Shown here piece by piece: positions 54,201-62,527 of a stretch of DNA of 64,000 bases. The notes under the pieces are model-generated. The model did no database searches. It was not told where the DNA came from and saw nothing but the letters and a program-made list of their open reading frames with translations. Origin of the DNA: Neptunicoccus cionae. Its GTDB lineage: Bacteria > Pseudomonadota > Alphaproteobacteria > Rhodobacterales > Rhodobacteraceae. The stretch lies in contig NZ_BMKA01000002.1 of NCBI RefSeq assembly GCF_014643735.1, forward strand, positions 124,001 through 188,000, in the 5' to 3' direction. The position numbers were made by a program, and so were the translations under genes. Within the stretch, counting starts at the first letter, position 1; every line of letters starts with the position of its first letter.

Positions 54201-54749
54201 ATGCAAACCTCAGAAACCAGTGTTTCGATGATCAAAGATCTGTCGGAAATGCAAATAGCCCATGACATCCGCAGACAAGTCTTTGTGATTGAAGGAGAAG
54301 AATCCGAAGACGTGGAGTTCGACGGCAACGATTTCTGCGCCGCACATCTGTTGGCATACTGGAAAGGCGAACCCGTCGGCACCATGCGTCTGAGAATTGT
54401 ATCAGGCAGCGAAGGCGGCACCATAATTTGGGAACGTATGGCTATTCTGAAAGACGCCCGCGAGCGTAATCCCTGGATTTTTAGAGCCTTGATGAACAGC
54501 GCGCGCCACTATACTGATATTATGGGGCTGAAAAATGTAATCGGAATCGTCGAGAACCCGAAACTTATGCGATTCTGGCAGATTTACGGTGGCAAAGAAA
54601 CCGGAGAAGAACCGTTGGAATTCCGCGGGCACACCTATCGCCCAATCCGCCTGACCATCCAGCGGGACGAACCGCAGGAAGAACTGACATTGCGTCAGGC
54701 GATTATGGCGGTTCCCGAGGTCTTTGATGAGACAAGGAAGAATACGTGA
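54201..54749 (+). CDS. GNAT-family acetyltransferase with LuxI-like features
   Basis: Protein of 182 residues with a GNAT fold: IRRQVFVIEGEE (about 23-34), an E-x-D-x-x-D set in EFDGND (about 38-43), GTMRLRIV (about 59-66) and IVENPKLMRFWQIYGG in the acetyl-CoA region. The R..VF, E.D..D and G..RLR marks are shared by ordinary GNATs and by LuxI-type acyl-homoserine-lactone synthases, but the conserved Trp of LuxI (GW after VF) is missing. Its stop overlaps the start of the LuxR-type gene by 4 bp (ATGA), a place where a signal synthase would be expected. ATG follows GTAGGAGAGTATC. It could modify a metabolite that the next protein senses; substrate unknown. Confidence 0.75.
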   Translation: MQTSETSVSMIKDLSEMQIAHDIRRQVFVIEGEESEDVEFDGNDFCAAHLLAYWKGEPVGTMRLRIVSGSEGGTIIWERMAILKDARERNPWIFRALMNSARHYTDIMGLKNVIGIVENPKLMRFWQIYGGKETGEEPLEFRGHTYRPIRLTIQRDEPQEELTLRQAIMAVPEVFDETRKNT

Positions 54750-55444
54750 CAGTAAGCTTCGCCCTATTGATGGAGCGGCTCTGGCAGTCGGACAGTCCCG
54801 AGACCACTCGGGACATTATCCTCAGCCTCGGCTTTAACGGACTGGTTTTCCAGCGCTGGTCGCCCGACTATATAGAGAACTGGGAAGGCCGGATTGCCGG
54901 GGGTTTTCTAGAGCACTACTACGGCGCCCAGCTTGACCAACACTGCCCTATCGCCAAAGCCATCCACACGTGGTCTCGCAGCTATACCTTCGGGGAGGCC
55001 CGCAGCCAGCCCGGAGCGGATACAGAGAACGCACAGCGAGTGGAACGGCTGTTCCAACAGTTCGGGATGAATGACGGGGTTGTGCTGCTTACAGGGCAAA
55101 ACCACCTGCGCTCCTCGGTTATTCTGACGAACGCTAACAGTGTGGAGGAAGACTTTGAAAAGCTCGGCGGCATGTTGTATTTCGCAGCTGATAAGTTGAC
55201 CCGTCAACTGCGCCCTGGCCACCCCCTGCTGACCCACGTGCCACGGGAAAACCCGACCCTGTCGGACATGCAGACGAAAATCCTGCAAATGCAGATCGAC
55301 CATCCAGAGCTTAGCAAAAACGAGATGGCACTTGCCTTGGGGCTTTCCCCTAAGACGCTTCATGCGCACCACAAGAAGATCGCCAAGAAGAATGGCGTGA
55401 CGACTTTTGCCGGTGCAGTAATCAAGAAATTGAAAGAGTCCTGA
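54746..55444 (+). CDS. LuxR-family regulator with autoinducer-binding-like domain
   Basis: Protein of 232 residues: an N-terminal autoinducer-binding-like domain (about 20-165, with FNGLVFQRWSPDYIENW and QLDQHCPIAKA matching the W..Y..D.P pattern) and a C-terminal helix-turn-helix (about 172-225, NEMALALGLSPKTLHAHHKK). The HTH departs from the LuxR consensus, since LSDMQTKILQMQ stands where LTxREXEVL is usual. It is coupled to the GNAT gene upstream. The arrangement suggests a signal maker and sensor pair, or a LuxR solo with an unrelated enzyme. Confidence 0.82.
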   Translation: MTVSFALLMERLWQSDSPETTRDIILSLGFNGLVFQRWSPDYIENWEGRIAGGFLEHYYGAQLDQHCPIAKAIHTWSRSYTFGEARSQPGADTENAQRVERLFQQFGMNDGVVLLTGQNHLRSSVILTNANSVEEDFEKLGGMLYFAADKLTRQLRPGHPLLTHVPRENPTLSDMQTKILQMQIDHPELSKNEMALALGLSPKTLHAHHKKIAKKNGVTTFAGAVIKKLKES

Positions 55445-55470
55445 CACCTCCCGACCTACGCGGGAGGTGT
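55444..55470 (+). terminator. First hairpin after the LuxR-type gene
   Basis: ACACCTCCCG (55444-55453) pairs with CGGGAGGTGT (55461-55470), starting on the last base of the stop codon; no U-run. Confidence 0.6.
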
Positions 55471-55476
55471 GGACGC

Positions 55477-55514
55477 AAAAACCCCGGCTGACTTTGCGGG
55501 CAGCCGGGGTTTTA
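55477..55514. terminator. Terminator between LuxR-type and XRE genes
   Basis: AAAAACCCCGGCTG pairs with CAGCCGGGGTTTT (10-bp GC stem), U-rich in both directions. Confidence 0.85.
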
Positions 55515-55596
55515 ATACTCGCACACTCGCTACAAACCGGATCACGCTCAGCGACAAACGCGATGGAGCGGCGTTATCGGCCGCCCGAAAACTGGA

Positions 55597-55938
55597 TCAG
55601 GTGCAGGCTTTGATCAGACCTACGATTTGATTCTTAACCGCCTCGTTCGGGATCTGGTTAATCTGTGTGGCCAATTCGATGGTGCGTGTAGAGATCTCTT
55701 CGATTTCCTGCCCCTCACCACCGTCAGCGCCATCAAAGAAGTAGGAAATCTGAACGCCAAGCGCTTGGGACACTTCCCAAAGACGGCTGGCGCTGATGCG
55801 GTTAATCCCGCGCTCGTACTTCTGAAGCTGCTGAAAGCTGATACCTAGCATTTCGCTGAGCTTTTGCTGGCTGATACCACGGGATGCCCGTGTCAGGCGG
55901 ATCTTCGTACCAACGTGAACGTCTACTGGATGAGGCAT
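55597..55938 (-). CDS. XRE-family helix-turn-helix regulator
   Basis: Protein of 113 residues with an HTH_3 domain (about 9-65: TKIRLTRASRGISQQKLSEM, then ISFQQLQKYERGINRISASRL) and an acidic C-terminal part. Very similar small regulators are common in Rhodobacterales, but the target is unknown. It is transcribed alone, convergent with the GNAT-LuxR pair. A TGTGA-N6-TCACT sequence lies 88 bp upstream. Confidence 0.9.
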   Translation of the reverse strand: MPHPVDVHVGTKIRLTRASRGISQQKLSEMLGISFQQLQKYERGINRISASRLWEVSQALGVQISYFFDGADGGEGQEIEEISTRTIELATQINQIPNEAVKNQIVGLIKACT

Positions 55939-56690
55939 ATTCGGCTCCTAAAACTGCGATTACCCCTGTGGGGATCACACAAACTGTTAAAGATTAGCCG
56001 AGGGTCGCTGCCGACGGAGCGCCGTTGTGATTGAGTTCACTTGGCGGTGTATAACGACAGGTTTAAACTGAGCGCTCTCAAAAATCAATAATTAATATGA
56101 AAATTATGCAACCCAAGATAGCTTATCCATTAAGTTGTTACAAAGCAGGGTTAAGCAATGCTCCGGTTGCATACGTCGAACAGCTCAACCATTCCGCTTC
56201 CCTACGCCCCCCCATCGGACCTGCCCGCGCTGTGCGATCCGAAGAAAGGCATACGTGTCAATACTCTCAAAAGTATAGGACGCGAAATAATCAAAAACCC
56301 TTTAATAACATGACGTAACTCGAAAAATCACACTTACTCAATAGGTTGAATACGTTAACCCCTGCGCAACCGGAATTTCACTAACCTCCCGTGATGCAAA
56401 AGCTGCCAGGTCTCGCAAACTCGATTCCGAACGGGTGCGATCCCGATAAAAAGGCACCCGAATCTTGCCGATGCCGTGGAAGGATTATGGCGGCAGTGCG
56501 GCGGAAAATTACTACCTTAAGGGGTCATTGGACACAGTATGGACACAGTTCCGCTTCCGCTTTGGAAACAAAGCCAGAAGAAATTAATTTGAAAGAATTT
56601 TTTTTTGACGCGCGGCCGGTCCTCACGCGGAAAAAAATCAGGCCAAACGAATCTCTTGAACCGCCCCTGTCTGCGGGTAAAAGTCCGGTC
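55939..56690. other. 752-bp non-coding, A/T-rich region before tdk
   Basis: No gene is recognised, though the tdk frame stays open upstream from 56391. It contains the CRP-like site at 56026-56041, a 7-bp hairpin CGGGTGC (56432-56438) / GCACCCG (56454-56460), and the direct repeat TGGACACAG at 56529 and 56540. Composition is clearly more A/T-rich than in the neighbours, so it may hold the remains of an inserted element. Confidence 0.5.
56026..56041. promoter_or_regulatory. CRP/FNR-like site upstream of the XRE gene
   Basis: TGTGA-TTGAGT-TCACT matches the TGTGA-N6-TCACA consensus at 9 of 10 fixed positions. Whether a CRP-type protein of this organism uses it is unknown. Confidence 0.3.
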
Positions 56691-57281
56691 ATGGCAAAAC
56701 TATACTTCCACTATTCGACCATGAATGCCGGCAAATCCACGGCGCTTTTGCAGGCATCACATAATTACCGCGAACGGGGGATGGAGACCTATCTTTTAAC
56801 CGCCCGCTTTGATGATCGCAGCGGTGCCGGTGAGATCGGTTCGCGCATCGGGATTTCCGCCAAAGCGGACGGGTTTGACGGCAACAGTGATCTGTTTGAC
56901 ATGATCGAAAAGCGGATGAAGAGCAGCACGCTTTCCTGCGTATTCATCGACGAGTCGCAGTTCCTGTCTTACGATCAGGTCTGGCAACTGGCCCGCGCGG
57001 TGGATGATTTGAACATTCCGGTGATGTGCTACGGGTTACGGGTGGATTTTCTGGGCAAACTCTTCCCCGGCTCTGCCGCGTTGCTGGCGATGGCCGATGA
57101 AATGCGCGAAGTGCGCACCATTTGTTACTGCGGGAAGAAAGCGACGATGGTTGTGCGGCAGGATGGCGATGGCAATGTCATCACCGAAGGCGCGCAGGTG
57201 CAGATCGGCGGGAACGAAACCTACGTTTCCCTGTGCCGTCGTCACTGGCGCGAAGCCACCGGAGAGCGTTTCCCCCTGTAA
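56691..57281 (+). CDS. tdk: Thymidine kinase
   Basis: Type II thymidine kinase of 196 residues for salvage of thymidine. The P-loop is STMNAGKST (about 9-17), the catalytic/Walker B part is CVFIDESQFL (about 83-92) and the zinc lasso uses CYCGKKA and CRRHW. ATG 56691 (MAKLYFHYST) is used. The frame upstream contains low-complexity residues and is not coding. Confidence 0.95.
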   Translation: MAKLYFHYSTMNAGKSTALLQASHNYRERGMETYLLTARFDDRSGAGEIGSRIGISAKADGFDGNSDLFDMIEKRMKSSTLSCVFIDESQFLSYDQVWQLARAVDDLNIPVMCYGLRVDFLGKLFPGSAALLAMADEMREVRTICYCGKKATMVVRQDGDGNVITEGAQVQIGGNETYVSLCRRHWREATGERFPL

Positions 57282-57339
57282 ACCGGCCTATCAGAGACAT
57301 AACCCCGTCATCCAGCGCAAATTCACACCAATCAAACGC

Positions 57340-57369
57340 AAAAAAACGGCCCCGATCCGTCGGAGCCGT
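57340..57369 (-). terminator. Terminator after rpmB
   Basis: On the minus strand ACGGCTCCGA pairs with TCGGGGCCGT (one mismatch) and is followed by seven U. Confidence 0.85.
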
Positions 57370-57399
57370 CTGATTACTTAATCGCGCGGGCAGATGCCC

Positions 57400-57687
57400 T
57401 TAAGCGGCAGCAGTTGCCTTGGCGATTTCTTTCTTTACTTTCAGCGCAGCGTCCGAAAGTTCCACGTCTTTGGCTTTGGCCATGAACGCATCCAGACCAC
57501 CACGGTGATCAACAGTGCGCAGGGCAGCCGCAGAGATACGGAATTTGAAAGACCGGCCCAATGTATCGCTGGTCAGCGTCACATCGTTCAGGTTTGGCAA
57601 AAACCGGCGACGGGTTCTGTTTTTGGCGTGGCTGACATTGTTGCCAGACATTGGGCCTTTGCTTGTAAACTCACAACGACGAGACAT
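57400..57687 (-). CDS. rpmB: 50S ribosomal protein L28
   Basis: Large-subunit protein of 95 residues starting [20 protein letters not shown], with the usual [11 protein letters not shown]. The C-terminal 25 residues are an Ala/Lys-rich extension as in alphaproteobacteria. No second cysteine pair for zinc is seen. Monocistronic. Confidence 0.97.
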   Translation of the reverse strand: MSRRCEFTSKGPMSGNNVSHAKNRTRRRFLPNLNDVTLTSDTLGRSFKFRISAAALRTVDHRGGLDAFMAKAKDVELSDAALKVKKEIAKATAAA

Positions 57688-57848
57688 CGCGTATATCCTT
57701 ACTCTCTTGTCGCGCGCCCCGAGTGGCCTGCGCTGACATTTGAAATTCGAGCCGCTTCTTTAGGCGCGATTGTCCGCCCCGTCAAGGGCAGCACGCGATC
57801 TAACAGCAGTTGGGTTCGTTTGGGGCTTTTGCGCCCGAAATACAACCT

Positions 57849-58844
57849 TTATCCGACCTGATTTGAAGATTTTAATGCCAAAAGCACTTCTGCTGCCGCT
57901 GCATCAGGGCTAAGGCTGCCATTCGTAACCTTTTCGCGCAGTTCTGACTGTAGTTTTTGCAAGGCTTCGTCCTGATCGAGCTGCGCCAGAATACCCCTAC
58001 GAATCTCATCCTGAAACCAGATCTCTGCCTGACGCGCGCGATTCGCGTCAAATGCGCCGTCTTCCTTGCGCCAGTCGGTCAGCGTCCGGATCTCGCTCCA
58101 GACCTGCTCCAGCCCCTCCTCTTCCAGCGCGGAAACCGTCATCGCCTTGGGAAAGCCTTTGGGGTCTTGCGGGCGTTTGCGCAGCAGACGCAGGGCACCG
58201 GCGTAATCGGCACAGGTGCGCACGGCGGTTGGTTTCAGATCACCGTCCGCCTTGTTCACCAGAATAAGGTCGGCAATCTCCATAATGCCCCGCTTCACGC
58301 CTTGTAGCTCATCCCCCCCCGCAGGGGCGAGCAGCAGCAAAAACAGATCAGTCATATCCGCGACCATCACTTCGGACTGGCCAACCCCCACGGTTTCCAC
58401 CAGCACCACGTCAAAACCGGCGGCTTCGCACAGGGTGATCGCCTCGCGGGTGCGCCGCGCCACGCCGCCCAGCGCAGCGCTTGACGGAGAGGGGCGGATG
58501 AAAGCGTTCGGGTGGCGGGACAGGTTATCCATACGGGTTTTATCCCCCAAGATCGAACCGCCGGAGCGTTTGGAGGAGGGATCAACGGCCAGCACCGCAA
58601 CCTTCAACCCCTGCTCTACCAGCATCATGCCGAAGCTTTCGGTGAAAGTGGATTTCCCCACGCCCGGTGTGCCAGACAGCCCGATGCGCAGCGCAGAGCG
58701 GCCCTTTTGTGTCAACCGGTCAATCAGTTCCACCGCCTGTGCGCGGTGATCCGCCCGTGTGCTCTCAACCAGAGTGATCGCACGGGCCAAAATCCGCCGA
58801 TCCCCGTTAAGGATCGACTCTACCATTGCGGCATCGACTTGCAT
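57849..58844 (-). CDS. meaB: Methylmalonyl-CoA mutase-associated GTPase
   Basis: G3E-type GTPase of 331 residues (MeaB/ArgK) that guards and reloads adenosylcobalamin in methylmalonyl-CoA mutase. The P-loop is GLSGTPGVGKSTFTESF (about 54-70), followed by AVDPSSKRSGGSILGDKTRM (about 88-107), ETVGVGQSE and NKADGD. ATG 58844 is used; the extra upstream residues are not conserved. The mutase genes are not in the window, but the presence of MeaB implies a methylmalonyl-CoA route. Confidence 0.93.
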   Translation of the reverse strand: MQVDAAMVESILNGDRRILARAITLVESTRADHRAQAVELIDRLTQKGRSALRIGLSGTPGVGKSTFTESFGMMLVEQGLKVAVLAVDPSSKRSGGSILGDKTRMDNLSRHPNAFIRPSPSSAALGGVARRTREAITLCEAAGFDVVLVETVGVGQSEVMVADMTDLFLLLLAPAGGDELQGVKRGIMEIADLILVNKADGDLKPTAVRTCADYAGALRLLRKRPQDPKGFPKAMTVSALEEEGLEQVWSEIRTLTDWRKEDGAFDANRARQAEIWFQDEIRRGILAQLDQDEALQKLQSELREKVTNGSLSPDAAAAEVLLALKSSNQVG

Positions 58845-58985
58845 CACGTTGAAAACACTCCATCTTATCGGCGTCGCGCCTATTCTGGCAGAATTTTGCG
58901 CATTCCGCCGCCCCCAGTTTCCACAAGTCTTAGTCAATCTTAAACCTGTGGGAAAGCCAGCCACCGAAAAAAACGGGATCTCTTT

Positions 58986-59708
58986 ATGCGTCTGCTCCTT
59001 ACGACCCTCGCCCTGCTGAACAGCACAGGATTTACCTATGCGGGGGATATTGACCAGACGTTCGGGTTTTATGTGGCGGGATTAAAAGCTGGCACCATAC
59101 GGCTTATTGGAACCGAACCGGCGCTGGGGGAGGACGGGCCTTACACACTGCACGGCACGCTGACACCGACCAGTATCATGCGGCGGTTCCATGATGTCGG
59201 GTATGACGGGCGCGTCGACGGTGCGGTTTCGGATGGCCAGTTTGTGCCGCAAAATTACGAAGGGCAGAGCCGTTCTGAAAGCAGGCAGACCGACGTTCAG
59301 CTTACCTACAAAGACAGCCGACCGCAGGTGGTGCGCTATGCGCCGGAACGCGGATCCCACCCCTACGATATTGATCCTGCTGCGCAAAACGACGCGGTTG
59401 ATCCGCTGACCGCCGCCCATATGCTGCTGCGGGACCAGCGCGGGGCTGATCTGTGTGACCGGACTCTGGACCTGTTTGACGGGCGCAGACTGTCCCGTTT
59501 GGAGGTGGATGCCCCCATCCACAATGGCGCAAAGGCCATTTGTGAAGGCCGTTACACGCGGGTTGCGGGATTTTCGCCAGAAGATATGCAAGAACAGGTG
59601 AACTTTCCGATTACACTTGTATACATCAAGGGCGATGCAGACCTTTATACTCTCTCCTTCTTTAAAACCGACACCACTTTCGGCCCGGCCGAGGCTGCCC
59701 GAAGGTAG
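58986..59708 (+). CDS. DUF3108 secreted protein
   Basis: Predicted exported protein of 240 residues: signal peptide about 1-19 (ending FTYAG), then one DUF3108-type domain made of beta strands (GFYVAGLKAGTIRL at 27-40, EGRYTRVAGF near 183). Function unknown; the family is found in the cell envelope. It lies 6 bp before hrpB in the same direction. Confidence 0.8.
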   Translation: MRLLLTTLALLNSTGFTYAGDIDQTFGFYVAGLKAGTIRLIGTEPALGEDGPYTLHGTLTPTSIMRRFHDVGYDGRVDGAVSDGQFVPQNYEGQSRSESRQTDVQLTYKDSRPQVVRYAPERGSHPYDIDPAAQNDAVDPLTAAHMLLRDQRGADLCDRTLDLFDGRRLSRLEVDAPIHNGAKAICEGRYTRVAGFSPEDMQEQVNFPITLVYIKGDADLYTLSFFKTDTTFGPAEAARR

Positions 59709-59714
59709 CACGCC

Positions 59715-62177
59715 ATGACCCGTCTACCGATTGAAGACGCCCTGCCGGAACTGGCAGAGGCGCTGGAAGCACGCGGGCTGGCAGTGTTACAGGCCCCCCC
59801 CGGTGCGGGGAAAACCACGCGGGTGCCGTTGTTTCTGCTGGAACGAGGGCTGGTAGAGGGACGTGTCCTGATGCTGGAACCCCGCCGCCTTGCCGCCCGC
59901 GCTGCTGCTGAACGGATGGCGCAAACGCTGGGCGAGCCTGTCGGGCAGAGCGTTGGCTACCGGATGCGGGGCGACAGCAAGGTCGGGCCACAGACCCGAA
60001 TCGAGGTGATCACCGAGGGCATTTTGATGCGGGTGATCCAGAATGACCCCGAACTGTCCGGCGTCGGTTGCATCATCTTTGACGAATTTCACGAACGCAG
60101 CTTGCAGGCAGACACCGGACTGGCCTTTGCTTTGGAAATCCGCGAGGCACTGCGCCCCGATCTGGTATTGATCGCCATGTCAGCAACGCTGGATGCGGCC
60201 CCCGTGGCGACCCTGATGGGGAATGCGCCGCTGGTCACATCTGAAGGGCGCGGCTATCCGGTGGAAACCCGCCATCTGGCGGAGCCGTGGAACCGACCAA
60301 ACCGGCGCGGGCCACGGTTTGAAGAGGCCGCCGCAGATCTGATCCGTCAGGCCGCTGGCGAGACCGCCGGCGGTATACTGGCCTTCCTTCCGGGCGAAGG
60401 GGAAATCCGCCGTGTGCAAAGCCTGCTTCAGGGCAAACTGCCAGCGGGGAGCAACCTGCGCCCACTGTATGGTGCCCTGCCCTTTGCCGAACAACGCCGC
60501 GCCGTTCTGCCCGATCAAGAGGGCTGCAAAATTGTGCTGGCGACCTCAATCGCGGAAACCTCGCTGACCATTCAGGATGTCTCGGTCGTGGTAGATGGCG
60601 GACGGGCGCGGCGCGCGCGGTTTGATGCAGGGTCCGGCATGTCGCGGCTGGTGACAGAGCGTGTGACCAAGGCGGAAGCCACACAGCGGCAGGGCCGCGC
60701 CGGACGGGTTGCGGCTGGTATTTGCTACAAGCTTTGGACCAAAGGGGAAGAAGGCGGCTTTGCGCCCTTCCCGCTGCCTGAAATCCTGTCCGCCGATATT
60801 ACCAATCTGGTGCTGGAACTGGCGGCATGGGGCACCAGCACCCCGACAGAGCTGCCGTTTCTGGATCAACCGCGCAGCAGTGACGTGGAGCGATCACAAG
60901 AGCTGTTACGCGGGCTCGGCGCGCTTGATCCTGCGAACAGGATCACGGATCACGGCCGCGCCCTGCTGCGCCATCCGCTGCATGTGCGTCTGGCCCATAT
61001 GCTGGAGCAAGGCGGGCCGGATGCGGCGATACTGGCCGCGCTTCTGGAAAACCGCGACCCCCTGCCCCGCACCGCACCAAGCGACCTGTCGTTGCGCCTT
61101 GAAGCCATCCGCGATCCGCGCCGGTTTGCGGACAGCCACCCCTATCAGGCCAATACGGCGGCGGTGAAGACCATCAAAGCCGAGGCGAAACGCCTGCGCG
61201 GCGGAACCGCTCCGCTGTCGGCGACAGAAACGCTCGCACTCGCGTATCCCGACCGGATCGGACTGCGGCGCAAAGGCGATGCGCCGCGTTTTGTGCTGTC
61301 TGGCGGCAAGGGTGCTGTGTTCAGCGAGGATGATTCAACCGGCGCGACCCGTCTTGCGGTGATCCCGTCACTGGACGGCGACGGACGCGAGGCCCGCGTG
61401 CGCATGGCGCTGCCCCTGACACAGGGCGAGCTTGCCACTGTTTATGGCGAGCAGTTCGAGACACGCCACCTGTGTGAATGGTCCAAGCGGGAACGGCGCG
61501 TGCTTGCCCGCAAGCATCTGTGTTTCGGGGCGTTGGTTCTGGAAGATCAAAACTGGAAGGATTGTCCGGCGGATGCCTCAAGCGCGGCGATGTGTGAGGG
61601 GGTTGGAGATCTCGGGCTTGGCTGCCTGCCCTGGAGCCAGCCCGCGACCCTGTTCCGCGCCCGTGCCGAATGGCTGCGCGGTCAGGGCCACGAGATGCCG
61701 GACCTGTCGGATGCAGGGCTGCTGGCGGGGTTGAACGACTGGCTCGAACCGCACCTTGGCGGGATTCGCACCCCTGATGGTCTGCGCGGGCTGGACCTGC
61801 ATATGATCCTGCGCAACCAACTGGATTGGGGGGCTTTGCAGATGCTCGACCAGCTTGCACCGGCGAGCATTACGGCACCGACCGGCACCAAACTGCCAAT
61901 CGATTACGGCGCGCCCCAACCCAAGGTATCCGTGCGATTACAAGAACTGTTCGGGATGACGACTCACCCCACCGCAGGCCCCAAGCGCATCCCCCTGCTG
62001 ATCGAACTGCTGTCACCGGCGCGGCGTGCTGTTCAGACCACAGCGGATCTGCCCGGCTTCTGGAAAAGTTCTTATGCCGATGTGCGCAAAGATATGCGCG
62101 GGCGGTATCCAAGACACCCGTGGCCAGAAGACCCGACACAAGCAGAGCCGACACGGCGAGTGAAACCACGGGGCTAA
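59715..62177 (+). CDS. hrpB: ATP-dependent helicase HrpB
   Basis: DEAH-type RNA helicase of 820 residues. Motif I is APPGAGKTTRVP (about 28-39), motif II DEFHERS (about 121-127), motif III SATLD (about 156), motif VI QRQGRAGR (about 319-326), and the HrpB-specific C-terminal domain starts near 680. The role of HrpB in non-pathogens is poorly known. It probably shares a transcript with the DUF3108 gene. Confidence 0.94.
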   Translation: MTRLPIEDALPELAEALEARGLAVLQAPPGAGKTTRVPLFLLERGLVEGRVLMLEPRRLAARAAAERMAQTLGEPVGQSVGYRMRGDSKVGPQTRIEVITEGILMRVIQNDPELSGVGCIIFDEFHERSLQADTGLAFALEIREALRPDLVLIAMSATLDAAPVATLMGNAPLVTSEGRGYPVETRHLAEPWNRPNRRGPRFEEAAADLIRQAAGETAGGILAFLPGEGEIRRVQSLLQGKLPAGSNLRPLYGALPFAEQRRAVLPDQEGCKIVLATSIAETSLTIQDVSVVVDGGRARRARFDAGSGMSRLVTERVTKAEATQRQGRAGRVAAGICYKLWTKGEEGGFAPFPLPEILSADITNLVLELAAWGTSTPTELPFLDQPRSSDVERSQELLRGLGALDPANRITDHGRALLRHPLHVRLAHMLEQGGPDAAILAALLENRDPLPRTAPSDLSLRLEAIRDPRRFADSHPYQANTAAVKTIKAEAKRLRGGTAPLSATETLALAYPDRIGLRRKGDAPRFVLSGGKGAVFSEDDSTGATRLAVIPSLDGDGREARVRMALPLTQGELATVYGEQFETRHLCEWSKRERRVLARKHLCFGALVLEDQNWKDCPADASSAAMCEGVGDLGLGCLPWSQPATLFRARAEWLRGQGHEMPDLSDAGLLAGLNDWLEPHLGGIRTPDGLRGLDLHMILRNQLDWGALQMLDQLAPASITAPTGTKLPIDYGAPQPKVSVRLQELFGMTTHPTAGPKRIPLLIELLSPARRAVQTTADLPGFWKSSYADVRKDMRGRYPRHPWPEDPTQAEPTRRVKPRG

Positions 62178-62527
62178 GGCGCGCTGCGGGCCGGCATCAT
62201 CAGGCACTTATCGTGTTGTTATTTAAGCCGGAAATGAATTAACATACTGCATATATGAAGCTTCATTTAAGAAGCTTCATATATGACGCGTCTTGTATGA
62301 CGCTTCATATTTGCAGGGTGATAACACCACAGACAGGCCGCCTCCGCCCGAGCCGCAATCCCGTCCTGCGGCGCTGTACGACTTGCCAGCCCCCTCTACG
62401 GCGCACCCTCCTTACTGGGGCGAAGTTGCAACAACCCTGTGCTTTCAGGGCACCTACCCTTCGCGAATCTCTTTCCCTCTCCGTGTCTGTGCTATCACTT
62501 GGTCAAAAAACGATACGGAGCAGTACC
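62178..62527. other. 350-bp region between hrpB and the glycosyltransferase gene
   Basis: No gene is seen. It contains the large palindrome at 62251-62284 with related short repeats to 62310. The rest, up to the GTG start, is G/C-rich and holds the ribosome site ACGGAGCAGTACC. Confidence 0.5.
62251..62310. repeat. Perfect 14-bp inverted repeat with further partial copies
   Basis: ATATATGAAGCTTC (62251-62264) and GAAGCTTCATATAT (62271-62284) form a perfect hairpin with the loop ATTTAA. CTTCATAT recurs at 62303-62310 and ATGACGC at 62283 and 62297. No U-run follows, so a plain terminator is unlikely. Confidence 0.85.

Noticed and set aside
54201-54749. Calling this gene a standard luxI
   Set aside because: The Trp conserved in LuxI and the usual acyl-chain pocket sequence are not seen; a GNAT call with LuxI-like features is safer.
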